This document shows positions 34,506 to 42,001 of a stretch of 64,000 nt of DNA, piece by piece. Below the pieces are notes generated by a model. It saw only the letters and a list, made by a program, of their open reading frames with translations, was not told where the DNA came from and ran no database searches. Within the stretch, counting starts at the first letter, position 1, and every line of letters begins with the position of its first letter. The translations under genes were made by a program, and so were the position numbers. The stretch is from Cellulomonas taurus (GTDB lineage: Bacteria > Actinomycetota > Actinomycetes > Actinomycetales > Cellulomonadaceae), in NCBI RefSeq assembly GCF_012931845.1, contig NZ_CP051884.1:310001-374000 (forward strand). Reading direction: 5' to 3'.

Positions 34506-35075
34506 TCAGAGCGTGCGGCTGAGGACGAGGTCCCGCTCGACGCGTCGGCCGACGGTGAACGTCCGCTCGCCCGCCACGGCGAACCCGGCCCGCCGGTAGA
34601 ACGCCTGCGCCCGCGCGTTCTGGCCATTCACCCCGAGCACGATCTGCACCGCCCCGGCCGCGCGGGCGGCATCCAGGGTGGCGGCCATCAGCCGACCGGC
34701 CAGGCCGCTGCCCTGCGCCCGCGGATGCACGTAGCACTTGGACAGGTACGCGGTGCTGACCGGATCGGCGACCACCGCCGACAGCTCCGGGTCCAACGGC
34801 TCGCCGACCAGCGTCAGGGTGTACCCGTCCAGCCGCCCGGCGTCCTCGGCCACGATCACCAGGTGCCCGGCGGTGCTCAGGTGACCGGCGAAGTGCTCAG
34901 CCGTCAGGTGTGCCGCGATGAACGCTCGCTGATCCGCGGCGGGCATGTCCGCCGGGCAGGCCAGCGGAAAGGTCAGCGCCGCCAGCTCGGCCAGCGCCTG
35001 CGCGTCGTCGATCCGTCCGGCCCGCACGTCCGCCCGCGCTCCCGCGTGCGGACTCGCCGGTGACTCAGCGGCCAC
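34506..35075 (-). CDS. GNAT-family N-acetyltransferase
   Basis: About 189 residues with a GNAT fold: an N-terminal segment VRAGRIDDAQALAELAALTF, the acetyl-CoA motif in KCYVHPRAQGSGLAGRLMAA (with a Q-x-x-G-x-G/A-type loop) and the C-terminal QNARAQAFYRRAGFAVAGER. The acceptor substrate is unknown. The start is uncertain: I chose GTG 35075, which overlaps the preceding HAD gene's stop by eleven bases. An ATG at 35153 lies deeper inside that gene, and GTG 35027 is directly at the domain start. Confidence 0.82.
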   Translation of the reverse strand: MAAESPASPHAGARADVRAGRIDDAQALAELAALTFPLACPADMPAADQRAFIAAHLTAEHFAGHLSTAGHLVIVAEDAGRLDGYTLTLVGEPLDPELSAVVADPVSTAYLSKCYVHPRAQGSGLAGRLMAATLDAARAAGAVQIVLGVNGQNARAQAFYRRAGFAVAGERTFTVGRRVERDLVLSRTL

Positions 35076-35934
35076 GGAGGCGTCGCTGGATGGCACGGGC
35101 GACCAGCGCGAGCGCCCAGATCGATCCGGCCGCGGTGGCGGCGTCGACGCCACGACGGGTCTGCGCGCGCCGGTTGCGGAACTCGCGCATCGGCCAGCCG
35201 ACCTCTGCCGCGTGCCGTCGCAGGCGGGCGTCCGGGTTGATCGCGCACGGGAAGCCGACCTCGGACAGCAGGGGCACGTCGTGCGCGGAGTCGCCGTAGG
35301 CGAAGGACTGGCTCAGGTCGAGCCCCAGCTTCTCCGCCAGTGCCCGGACACCCTCGGCCTTCGCCTCGCCGTGCATCATGTCGCCGACCAGCCGCCCGGT
35401 GTAGAAGCCGTCGGTGTGCTCGGCGATCGTGCCCAGCGACCCGGTCGCACCCAGTCGACGGGCGATCAGATCACCGATCTCGGTCGGGGTCGCGGTGACC
35501 AGCCACACCTGGTGGCCGGCCCGCAGGTGCTGTTCCAGCAGTCGCTGGGTGCCGGGGAAGATCCGCAGCGACAGCACCTCGTCGTAGACGTCCTCCGCCA
35601 GCGTCAGCACCTCGGCCACCGAGCGGCCGCGCATGATGCTGAGCGCCCGGTCCCGCACCTCGTCGATCTGCTTCTTGCTCTCGCCGAAGGTGAGGTAGTG
35701 CGCCAGGTTGAGCCCGAACCGCAGCACGTCGACCGTCTTGAAGAATCCGCGGCGGTACAGGCCCACGCCCAGATGGAAGGCGCTGGCCCCGCGGATGATC
35801 GTGTTGTCCACGTCGAAGAACGCGGCCACCGGTGACGGGGCAGGCGGCGCCGTGGTCTCGGCGACGATCTCGCCCACGACCCGACCGTCCACCGTCGGCT
35901 GGTGACTGCCGTCGTGAGTCGTGGGCTGGGGCAC
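35065..35934 (-). CDS. HAD-IB-family phosphatase (SerB-like)
   Basis: A 289-residue HAD hydrolase of subfamily IB. Motif I is AAFFDVDNTIIRG (nucleophile Asp and acid Asp two residues later), motif II lies in VWLVTATPTEIGD, and motif III/IV in QSFAYGDSAHDVPLLSEVG. A helical cap follows motif I. The C-terminal 30 residues contain a hydrophobic stretch (AATAAGSIWALALVARAIQ) that may be membrane-associated. Actinobacterial members of this subfamily include phosphoserine phosphatases and lipid-phosphate phosphatases, and I cannot distinguish between them. The GTG at 35934 is six bases downstream of TACAGT (minus strand), suggesting a leaderless message. It is divergent from the glutaredoxin gene. 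Confidence 0.85.
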   Translation of the reverse strand: MPQPTTHDGSHQPTVDGRVVGEIVAETTAPPAPSPVAAFFDVDNTIIRGASAFHLGVGLYRRGFFKTVDVLRFGLNLAHYLTFGESKKQIDEVRDRALSIMRGRSVAEVLTLAEDVYDEVLSLRIFPGTQRLLEQHLRAGHQVWLVTATPTEIGDLIARRLGATGSLGTIAEHTDGFYTGRLVGDMMHGEAKAEGVRALAEKLGLDLSQSFAYGDSAHDVPLLSEVGFPCAINPDARLRRHAAEVGWPMREFRNRRAQTRRGVDAATAAGSIWALALVARAIQRRLRGR

Positions 35935-35940
35935 CCGGCC

Positions 35941-35963
35941 ACTGTAACGAAGCGGCCTACGCT
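35941..35963. promoter_or_regulatory. Back-to-back -10 elements of the HAD and glutaredoxin genes
   Basis: On the minus strand TACAGT (35946-35941) is six bases from the HAD gene GTG. On the plus strand TACGCT (35958-35963) is six bases from the glutaredoxin GTG. Both genes would be leaderless, sharing a 35-base divergent promoter. Confidence 0.55.
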
Positions 35964-35969
35964 CGTCCT

Positions 35970-36248
35970 GTGCCCACACCGCCCACCCCCAGCCGCGTCA
36001 CGCTCTACACCCGTTCGGGGTGTCATCTCTGCGAGGCGGCGCGGGACGTCGTGCGGGAGGTCTGCGGCACCGACTGGGTCGAGCTGGACGTCGACGACCC
36101 CGCCGTGCGCACCGGGGACGGTCGCCCGGCGGCGGAGGTCTACGGGGAGCTGCTCCCGGTGTTGGAGGTCGACGGCCGGCGGGCTGGCTACTGGCAGATC
36201 GACGCCGATCTGCTCGTCGCGGCCATGAACCGGTCCTCGACGCTCTAA
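35970..36248 (+). CDS. Glutaredoxin-like thiol protein
   Basis: A 92-residue protein with a thioredoxin-fold start (VTLYTRSGCHLCEAARDVV). The redox pair is Cys18 and Cys21 (CHLC), and a cis-Pro region follows (ELLPVLEVDG). It belongs to the short DUF836/glutaredoxin group that precedes rex in many actinobacteria. Its stop codon overlaps the -10 element of rex. The reductant is unknown; mycothiol or thioredoxin reductase would be candidates in an actinomycete. Confidence 0.88.
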   Translation: MPTPPTPSRVTLYTRSGCHLCEAARDVVREVCGTDWVELDVDDPAVRTGDGRPAAEVYGELLPVLEVDGRRAGYWQIDADLLVAAMNRSSTL

Positions 36249-36251
36249 CCT
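36246..36251 (+). promoter_or_regulatory. -10-like element of rex
   Basis: TAACCT, overlapping the glutaredoxin stop, is six bases before the GTG at 36258, consistent with leaderless transcription. Confidence 0.5.
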
Positions 36252-36257
36252 GGGACC

Positions 36258-36890
36258 GTGCGCCCCCTGCCGTCGACCACCGTCGCCCGACTGCCGGGAT
36301 ACCTGCGCTCGCTCGGCGGTCTGGCATCGGAGAGCGTGCACACCGTGTCCTCCGACCAGCTGGCCGAGTTGGTCGGGGTCTCACCGGCGCAGCTGCGCAA
36401 GGACCTGTCGTACCTCGGTGCGGGTGGGCGACGCGGGGTCGGCTACGAGGTGGACAGCCTGCGCCGCCAGATCGCCCAGGTGCTCGGCATGACCGAGGAG
36501 CGCCGTCTGGTCATCGTCGGGATCGGTAACCTCGGCCACGCGCTCGCCACCTACTCCGGCTTCGCCGACCGCAGCTTCGAGCTGGTCGGCCTGGTCGACA
36601 CCGACCCGAGTGTGGTCGGCACGACGGTCGCCGGGCACCGGGTGCGGCACGCCACCGAGCTGGAGGCCGTGGTCCAGGAGGGTCAGGCCACGATCGCCAT
36701 CCTCGCCACGCCCGCCTCCGCCGCCCAGCAGACCGCCGACCGTCTGGTGGCCGCCGGGGTCTCCGGCATCCTGAACTTCGCCCCGCGCACCGTCCGGGTC
36801 CCGGACGACGTCGAGGTCCGCGAGGTCGACCTCGGCTCCGAGCTCCAGATCGTCGCCTTCCACGCCCGCCGCCTCAGCGCCGACTCCTGA
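36258..36890 (+). CDS. rex: Redox-sensing transcriptional repressor Rex
   Basis: A 210-residue NADH/NAD+ sensor. The N-terminal winged helix has RLPGYLRSLGGLASESVHTV and the recognition segment SPAQLRKDLSYLGAGGRRGV. The C-terminal Rossmann domain has VIVGIGNLGHALATYSGF (GxGxxG) and the domain-swap helix near the C-terminus (VDLGSELQIVAFHARRL). Rex represses respiratory genes such as cydABCD, nuo and its own operon when NADH/NAD+ is low. Here the gene follows glutaredoxin as in Streptomyces, but hemA is not downstream. A candidate Rex site is found at 62254. Confidence 0.96.
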   Translation: MRPLPSTTVARLPGYLRSLGGLASESVHTVSSDQLAELVGVSPAQLRKDLSYLGAGGRRGVGYEVDSLRRQIAQVLGMTEERRLVIVGIGNLGHALATYSGFADRSFELVGLVDTDPSVVGTTVAGHRVRHATELEAVVQEGQATIAILATPASAAQQTADRLVAAGVSGILNFAPRTVRVPDDVEVREVDLGSELQIVAFHARRLSADS

Positions 36891-36892
36891 CC

Positions 36893-37016
36893 GCCCCAGC
36901 GCCGACTTCCGACCGACCCGCCGCCGACTTCCTGACCGGCTGCCGTCGACTTCGGCACATCCGCCCCGAGTTCGGCACCCCAGCCACCGCACTCGGGGCC
37001 GAACCACCGAACTCGC
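36893..37016. repeat. Degenerate copies of the intergenic repeat family
   Basis: Three imperfect copies of a CGCCGACTTCCTGACCG-type motif (the first formed by the rex 3' end) are followed by GTCGACTTCGGCAC, CCCCGAGTTCGGCACC (36964-36979) and inverted pieces (CACTCGGGGC, CCGAACTC). They relate to the 20-mer at 5557 and 54725. Confidence 0.7.
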
Positions 37017-37048
37017 CGCCGCCGAGCTGCGCCAGCACCCGCGCACAG

Positions 37049-37096
37049 CACGAGGGCCCGGTCACGGCAGGGGGAGTGCGCGACCGGGCCCTCGTG
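37049..37096. terminator. Bidirectional hairpin between rex and yceI
   Basis: Perfect 15-bp arms CACGAGGGCCCGGTC (37049-37063) and GACCGGGCCCTCGTG (37082-37096), loop of 18 bases, between convergent genes. Confidence 0.75.
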
Positions 37097-37108
37097 GGCT
37101 GGGGGAGA

Positions 37109-37654
37109 TCAGGCCTTGATGGCCGAGACCTCGAGGGCGATGTTCACCTTGTCCGACACCAGGACGCCACCGGTCTCCAGGGCGGCGTTCCAGGTCAGGT
37201 CGAACTCCTTGCGGGAGATCGTCAGGGCGGCGGAGAACCCGGCGCGCTGGTTGCCGAACGGGTCGGTCGCCGCGCCACCGAACTCGACCTTCAGGTCGAC
37301 GGACTTGGTCACGCCGTGGATGGTCAGGTCGCCGGTCACGACGTAGTCGTCGCCGTCGTTCTTCACCGAGGTGGAGGTGAAGGTCCAGTCGCCGAACTTC
37401 TCCACGTCGAAGAAGTCGCCGCTCTTCAGGTGGCCGTCGCGACCGGCGTCACCGGTGGAGATGGTGGACGGGTCGAGCGTCGCGGTGACCCCGGACACCT
37501 CCAGGTCGTCGCCCACGGTGATGGTGCCACCGGTCACGGCCACGGTGCCGCGCACCTTGGAGATGCCGGCGTGACGGACGGTGAAGGACGCCTCGGTGTG
37601 CGACGGGTCGATGTTCCAGGTGCCGGCGACGAGGCCGGTGGGGAGAGCGGTCAT
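37109..37654 (-). CDS. YceI-family lipocalin-like protein
   Basis: A 181-residue beta-barrel protein of the YceI/polyisoprenoid-binding family. The start motif GTWNIDPSHTEASFTVRHAG, the middle SGDFFDVEKFGDWTFTSTSV and GDLTIHGVTKSVDLKVEFGG are diagnostic. There is no signal peptide, so it is probably cytoplasmic, as in many actinobacteria. ATG 37654 lies nine bases after GAGG; ATG 37663 is in frame but too close to it. It is divergent from the MarR gene across a shared palindromic region, so it is probably the MarR target. Confidence 0.93.
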   Translation of the reverse strand: MTALPTGLVAGTWNIDPSHTEASFTVRHAGISKVRGTVAVTGGTITVGDDLEVSGVTATLDPSTISTGDAGRDGHLKSGDFFDVEKFGDWTFTSTSVKNDGDDYVVTGDLTIHGVTKSVDLKVEFGGAATDPFGNQRAGFSAALTISRKEFDLTWNAALETGGVLVSDKVNIALEVSAIKA

Positions 37655-37672
37655 GATGTCCATCCTCGATAG

Positions 37673-37710
37673 TTGAAGCGTCAATCGCTGGTAGTTGAGA
37701 TTTCTACTAC
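37673..37710. promoter_or_regulatory. Two palindromes in the yceI-marR divergent promoter
   Basis: TTGAAGCGTCAA (37673-37684, TTGA-N4-TCAA) and GTAGTTGAGATTTCTACTAC (37691-37710, eight of ten base pairs matched) share the GTAGTTGA element. TACAGT at 37706-37711 is a -10 for the MarR gene. These are probable MarR binding sites. Confidence 0.6.
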
Positions 37711-37753
37711 AGTGGCGACCAGGATGCAAGGGGTGGCGTGGAAGGATGCTGCG

Positions 37754-38224
37754 GTGACCGAGGTGCAGTGGCTCAACGACGACGAACAGGGCTGGTGGCG
37801 GGCCTACCGCGACGGTACGGCGCGACTGTTGGACGTGCTCGGCCACGAGCTGGAGCAGGACACCGGACTGTCCCTCGGCGAGTACGAGGTGCTGGTCCGG
37901 CTCTCCGAGGCGCCGGAGCGCACCCTGCGGATGTCCGAGCTCGCCGGTGAGCTGGCGCACTCCCGCAGCCGGTTGACCCACACCATCCGGCGGATGGAGT
38001 CGGCCGGTCTGGTCGAGCGCACCCCCTGCCTGCAGGACGCCCGCGGCGTGAACTGCACCATGACCCCGATCGGCTACCAGCGCCTGGCGGACGCGGCCCC
38101 CTCGCACGTCAGCTCGGTGCGACACCACCTGGTCGACGTGCTCTCCCCGGAGCAGCTGCGGGCACTCGGCGAGGCGATGGCGGCGGTCGGCGCGGCGCTG
38201 CAGACCGACCGGGACGACGACTAG
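37754..38224 (+). CDS. MarR-family transcriptional regulator
   Basis: A 156-residue winged-helix regulator. The DNA-binding part is LSLGEYEVLVRLSEAPERTL, RMSELAGELAHSRSRLTHTI (recognition helix) and the wing RRMESAGLVERTPCLQDARG. The dimerisation helices are N- and C-terminal. A Cys in the wing (CLQD) and another in VNCTM might be redox-active, but this is speculative. The GTG at 37754 follows GGAAGGA at seven bases. The longer frame back to 37673 is rejected because it starts inside the operator. Confidence 0.9.
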   Translation: MTEVQWLNDDEQGWWRAYRDGTARLLDVLGHELEQDTGLSLGEYEVLVRLSEAPERTLRMSELAGELAHSRSRLTHTIRRMESAGLVERTPCLQDARGVNCTMTPIGYQRLADAAPSHVSSVRHHLVDVLSPEQLRALGEAMAAVGAALQTDRDDD

Positions 38225-38248
38225 TCCCGGGCACCCAGACTCGTTTGC

Positions 38249-38254
38249 GAGACT
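38249..38254 (+). promoter_or_regulatory. -10-like element of the cytochrome c maturation operon
   Basis: GAGACT is followed by six bases and ATG 38261, the leaderless arrangement; the match to TANNNT is weak. Confidence 0.35.
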
Positions 38255-38260
38255 GACCCC

Positions 38261-38917
38261 ATGGTCACCACCACCGTCCACCTGATGCGGCACGGCGAAG
38301 TGCACAACCCGGAGGGGCTGCTGTACGGCCGGCTGCCCGGCTACCACCTCTCCGAGCGCGGCGTCGCGATGGCCGAGAAGGTGGCCGCGTACCTGGCAGG
38401 CGAGGCCGACGGCCCGCGCCGGGACGTCACGGTGCTCTACGCCTCCCCGTTGCAGCGCGCCCAGGAGACCGCCGCGCCGATCGCGGCCGCCCTGGGCCTG
38501 GAGATCCGCACCGACGAGGGTCTGATCGAGGCGGAGAACGCCTTCGAGGGCATGACCTTCGGGGTCGGCGACGGATCGCTCCGTCACCCGCGGCACTGGC
38601 CGCTGCTGGTCAATCCCTTCCGCCCGTCCTGGGGCGAGCCCTACACCGAGCAGGTGGCCCGGATGGTCGCGGTGGTCGAGCGGGCCCGGGACGAGGCGCG
38701 CGGTCACGAGGCGGTGCTGGTCAGCCATCAGCTGCCGGTGTGGATCACCCGCCGGGCGCTGGAGAACCGTCGGCTGTGGCACGACCCCCGTCGCCGCCAG
38801 TGCTCCCTCGCCAGCCTGACCAGCATCACCTACGACGACGATCGGCTGGTGGGCATCGGCTACACCGAACCGGCCGCCGACCTCCTGCCCGGTGCCTCGG
38901 CGGTGGCAGGGGCATGA
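38261..38917 (+). CDS. Histidine phosphatase family protein, first gene of the cytochrome c maturation operon
   Basis: A 218-residue branch-1 histidine phosphatase. The phosphoryl-acceptor motif is LMRHGEVHNPEGLLYGRLPG, the second Arg/His elements are ASPLQRAQETAAPI and LVSHQLPVWI, and a catalytic acid is present in EAENAFEGM. Its stop overlaps the next gene (ATGA), so it is co-transcribed with the ResA-CcdA-ResB-CcsB genes, an arrangement frequent in actinobacteria although its contribution is unclear. Confidence 0.9.
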   Translation: MVTTTVHLMRHGEVHNPEGLLYGRLPGYHLSERGVAMAEKVAAYLAGEADGPRRDVTVLYASPLQRAQETAAPIAAALGLEIRTDEGLIEAENAFEGMTFGVGDGSLRHPRHWPLLVNPFRPSWGEPYTEQVARMVAVVERARDEARGHEAVLVSHQLPVWITRRALENRRLWHDPRRRQCSLASLTSITYDDDRLVGIGYTEPAADLLPGASAVAGA

Positions 38918-39510
38918 CCTCCCGGATCAGCCGCCGGACCGTCACCGCCGCCGCACTGGCCGCCGGTCTGTTCGCCCTCACCGCCTGCTCCGCCGGCTCG
39001 CCCTCCGGCAGCGCCACCACCGACGCCGGGTACCAGTCGCAGGACGGGTCCTTCACCTCCTGGGTGGTCGGCGACCGGCAGGGGCCGGTCTCGGTCTCCG
39101 GCACCGACTACGCGGGCGCCGCCCAAGACACCGGCGACTGGCTTGGTGACGTCGTGGTGCTGAACACCTGGTACGCCGCCTGCCCGCCCTGCCGCGAGGA
39201 GGCAGCGGACCTGGTCGACATCGCCAACGACTACGCGGACCAGGGCCTGCACGTGCTCGGCATCAACGGGGTGGACGACGCGGGCGCCGCCGAGTCCTTC
39301 CAGCGCACCTTCGACGTGCCCTACCCGAGCATCGACGACCGGGACAAGGCGGCGGTCGCCGCGTTGCAGGGCGTGGTCCCGATCCAGGCGACCCCGACCA
39401 CCGTCGTGCTGGACCGCCAGGGCAAGGTCTTCGCCCGGATCGTCGGCATGGCCGAGGGATCGACCCTGCGTGCTCTGGTCGAGGAGGCCCTGGCCGAGGA
39501 CCCGGCGTGA
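38914..39510 (+). CDS. resA: TlpA/ResA-like thiol-disulphide oxidoreductase lipoprotein
   Basis: A 198-residue extracytoplasmic thioredoxin-fold lipoprotein. The signal peptide contains SRRTVTAAALAAGLFALTAC (lipobox LTAC, Cys25). The redox centre is WYAACPPCREE with Cys90 and Cys93, and the cis-Pro region is QATPTTVVLDRQG. It should reduce the CXXCH cysteines of apocytochrome c before haem attachment, receiving electrons from CcdA. Its stop overlaps ccdA by four bases. Confidence 0.93.
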   Translation: MTSRISRRTVTAAALAAGLFALTACSAGSPSGSATTDAGYQSQDGSFTSWVVGDRQGPVSVSGTDYAGAAQDTGDWLGDVVVLNTWYAACPPCREEAADLVDIANDYADQGLHVLGINGVDDAGAAESFQRTFDVPYPSIDDRDKAAVAALQGVVPIQATPTTVVLDRQGKVFARIVGMAEGSTLRALVEEALAEDPA

Positions 39511-40328
39511 TCCCGGCGTCGGTGGGCGCCGACTTCGCCCAGACCGCAGCGAGCGGATCGCTGCTGGTCGCGGTGCCGGTGGCGATCCTGGCCGGACTGG
39601 TGTCCTTCGCCTCGCCCTGTGTGCTGCCCCTGGTGCCCGGCTACCTCGGGTACCTCGGTGGCATGTCGGCGGCCGTGGCGCCCACCGGTGGGCTGCCCGC
39701 ACAGCCCGGACGGCTCGGGGTCGCGACCGAGACCCGACCCGCCCGTGGCCGCCTGGTCGCCGGGGTGTTGCTCTTCGTCGCCGGATTCACCGCGGTGTTC
39801 CTGGCCTACGGCTCGCTGGCCGGGTCGCTCGGTCGACTGCTGCTGCAGTGGCAGGACCCGGTCACCCGGGCGCTCGGTGTCGTCACCATCGTGATGGGCC
39901 TCGCGTTCTGCGGACTGCTGCCGTTCTGGCAGCAGGACCGTCGCCGCCTGATCGCCCCGCGCGCCGGGCTGTGGGGCGCCCCGGTGCTCGGCATCACCTT
40001 CGGCATCGGCTGGACCCCCTGCATCGGCCCCACCCTGGCGGCGATCCTCGCGCTGTCGCTGGACGGGGGTTCGGCGGGCCGGGGTGCGCTGCTCGCCCTG
40101 GCGTTCTGCATCGGCCTCGGTGTCCCGTTCGTGCTGGTGTCCTTCGGGGTGCAGCGCAGCCGCCGGGTGCTGAACTGGCTCGGCCGGCACAAGGTCGCGG
40201 TGATGCGGGTCGGTGGCGGTCTGCTGATCGCACTCGGCCTCGCGATGGTCACCGGGGTGTGGGGGCACCTGGCGACCTGGCTGCAAGGCATCCTGACCGA
40301 CTCCCAGCCCTTCATCCCGGCGGTGTGA
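39507..40328 (+). CDS. ccdA: Cytochrome c biogenesis transmembrane thiol transporter
   Basis: A 273-residue DsbD/CcdA-type membrane protein with six helices. The two conserved, redox-active Cys-Pro-type segments are SFASPCVLPLVPGYLGYLGG and GIGWTPCIGPTLAAIL. It carries electrons from cytoplasmic thioredoxin to ResA. The GTG start overlaps resA (GTGA), and resB follows four bases after the stop. Confidence 0.95.
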   Translation: MIPASVGADFAQTAASGSLLVAVPVAILAGLVSFASPCVLPLVPGYLGYLGGMSAAVAPTGGLPAQPGRLGVATETRPARGRLVAGVLLFVAGFTAVFLAYGSLAGSLGRLLLQWQDPVTRALGVVTIVMGLAFCGLLPFWQQDRRRLIAPRAGLWGAPVLGITFGIGWTPCIGPTLAAILALSLDGGSAGRGALLALAFCIGLGVPFVLVSFGVQRSRRVLNWLGRHKVAVMRVGGGLLIALGLAMVTGVWGHLATWLQGILTDSQPFIPAV

Positions 40329-40332
40329 CCCG

Positions 40333-41985
40333 ATGACCCAGAGCAGTTACCGCCCCGAGGGCCTCGAGGACGCGTTCAGCGAGCCGGGCAGCCCGGCGCC
40401 CGCGCAGGTGCCGTCCATCGGCGTGGTCGGCTGGCTGCGCTGGATGTGGCGGCAGCTGACCAGCATGCGGGTCGCCCTGCTGCTGCTGATGCTGCTCGCG
40501 GTGGCCGCCGTGCCCGGCACCGTCTGGCCGCAGAACGCCCAGGACCCGGACAAGGTCGCCACCTACCTCGCCGACCACCCGACCCTCGGCCCGTTCCTGG
40601 ACCGGTTGCAGGTCTTCGACGTGTACTCGTCGATCTGGTTCTCCGCGATCTACCTGCTGCTGTTCGTCTCCCTGGTCGGCTGCATCCTGCCCCGGTCGAA
40701 GACGCACTGGCGGGCGATGCGCAGCCGTCCGCCCAAGGCCCCGCGCCGCTTCGACCGCTTCCCGGCCCGGGCCGAGGGCGAGCTCGACGGGACGCCGGAG
40801 CAGGTCGCCCGCCGGGCCGCCGCGGTGCTGGGCGCCGGTCGCCGGTTCCGGGTGGACGTCAAGGACGAGGGCCGGGGCGTGTGGAGCGTCGCCGCCGAGC
40901 GCGGGTACCTGCGTGAGACCGGCAACCTGGTGTTCCACCTCGCGCTGGTCGGACTGTTGATCGCCGTCGCCACCGGACAGCTGCTGCACTACCGGGGGCA
41001 GGCGATCATCGTCGAGGGCCGGGCGTTCGCGAACACCCAGAGCGACTACGACACCTTCGAGTCCGGCACCGCCTTCGACCCGTCCTCGCTGGCACCGTTC
41101 AGCCTGCGGCTGGACTCCTTCGAGAGCCGGTTCGACCCGGACACCCTGCAGTCACGCGACTTCACCGCCGACGTCACGCTCACCGAACCGGGTGCCGAGC
41201 CGCGGTCGGAGATCATCAAGGTGAACCATCCGCTGGAGACCGGCGGCGCCAAGATCTACCTCCAGGGCAACGGCTACGCCCCGCAGGTCACCGTCCGGGA
41301 CCCCGAGGGCAACGTCACCTTCTCCGGTGCCGTCCCGTTCCTGCCGCAGGACACCGTGTACACCTCCCAGGGCGTCATCAAGGTCCCCGACGTGACCTCC
41401 GGCCCGCAGATCGGCCTGCAGGGGGTGCTGCTGCCCACCGCCGAGTCCATCGGCGCCGGGGTGTACCGCTCCACCGACCCGCAGCCGAACGACCCGCTAT
41501 TGGCGCTCGCCGTCTGGACCGGTGACCTGGGGCTGGACGACGGCATCCCGCAGAACGTCTACCAGCTGGACGAGACCGGCCTGACCCAGGTGACCGAGGA
41601 CGACGGCACCGCCCTCACCCTGTACCTGCGACCGGGCGAGACGGTGGATCTGCCGGACGGGCTGGGCACGATCAGCTTCGAGTCGCTGCCCCGGTTCGTG
41701 GCACTGGACCTGCGGCACGACCCCTCGCTGCTCTGGGTGCTGGTGTTCGCGCTGCTCGCCTTCGCCGGTCTGGCCGCCTCGCTGTTCATCCCGCGCCGCC
41801 GGATCTGGCTGCGCCTGCGTGACGCAGACCCCACCGGGTCTCAGGACGAAGGTCCCGGCACTGGCCGTACAGTGGTGACCGCCGCGGCCTTGGCACGCGG
41901 TGACGACGTGGGGCTGCAAGCAGAGCTGGACCGGGCGATGGACCGCCTGCTCGATCGTGACCCCGACGTGCGACGCGTGGGCTGA
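40333..41985 (+). CDS. resB: Cytochrome c assembly protein ResB
   Basis: A 550-residue System II component. The N-terminal part has TM1 (MRVALLLLMLLAVAAVPGTVW), TM2 near residue 95-115 (SSIWFSAIYLLLFVSLVGCI) and TM3 (LVFHLALVGLLIAVATG). A 250-residue extracellular domain follows, then a last helix (LLWVLVFALLAFAGLAASLF). With CcsB it forms the haem export and ligation machine for c-type cytochromes. The final 65 residues are a cytoplasmic tail ending in ELDRAMDRLLDRDPDVRR. Confidence 0.95.
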   Translation: MTQSSYRPEGLEDAFSEPGSPAPAQVPSIGVVGWLRWMWRQLTSMRVALLLLMLLAVAAVPGTVWPQNAQDPDKVATYLADHPTLGPFLDRLQVFDVYSSIWFSAIYLLLFVSLVGCILPRSKTHWRAMRSRPPKAPRRFDRFPARAEGELDGTPEQVARRAAAVLGAGRRFRVDVKDEGRGVWSVAAERGYLRETGNLVFHLALVGLLIAVATGQLLHYRGQAIIVEGRAFANTQSDYDTFESGTAFDPSSLAPFSLRLDSFESRFDPDTLQSRDFTADVTLTEPGAEPRSEIIKVNHPLETGGAKIYLQGNGYAPQVTVRDPEGNVTFSGAVPFLPQDTVYTSQGVIKVPDVTSGPQIGLQGVLLPTAESIGAGVYRSTDPQPNDPLLALAVWTGDLGLDDGIPQNVYQLDETGLTQVTEDDGTALTLYLRPGETVDLPDGLGTISFESLPRFVALDLRHDPSLLWVLVFALLAFAGLAASLFIPRRRIWLRLRDADPTGSQDEGPGTGRTVVTAAALARGDDVGLQAELDRAMDRLLDRDPDVRRVG

Positions 41986-42001
41986 CGGAGGACGGCGGAA
42001 C

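Noticed and set aside
37673..37753. TTG or ATG starts giving a longer MarR protein
   Set aside because: The TTG at 37673 lies in the putative operator and before the predicted transcription start; the GTG at 37754 has the best ribosome site.
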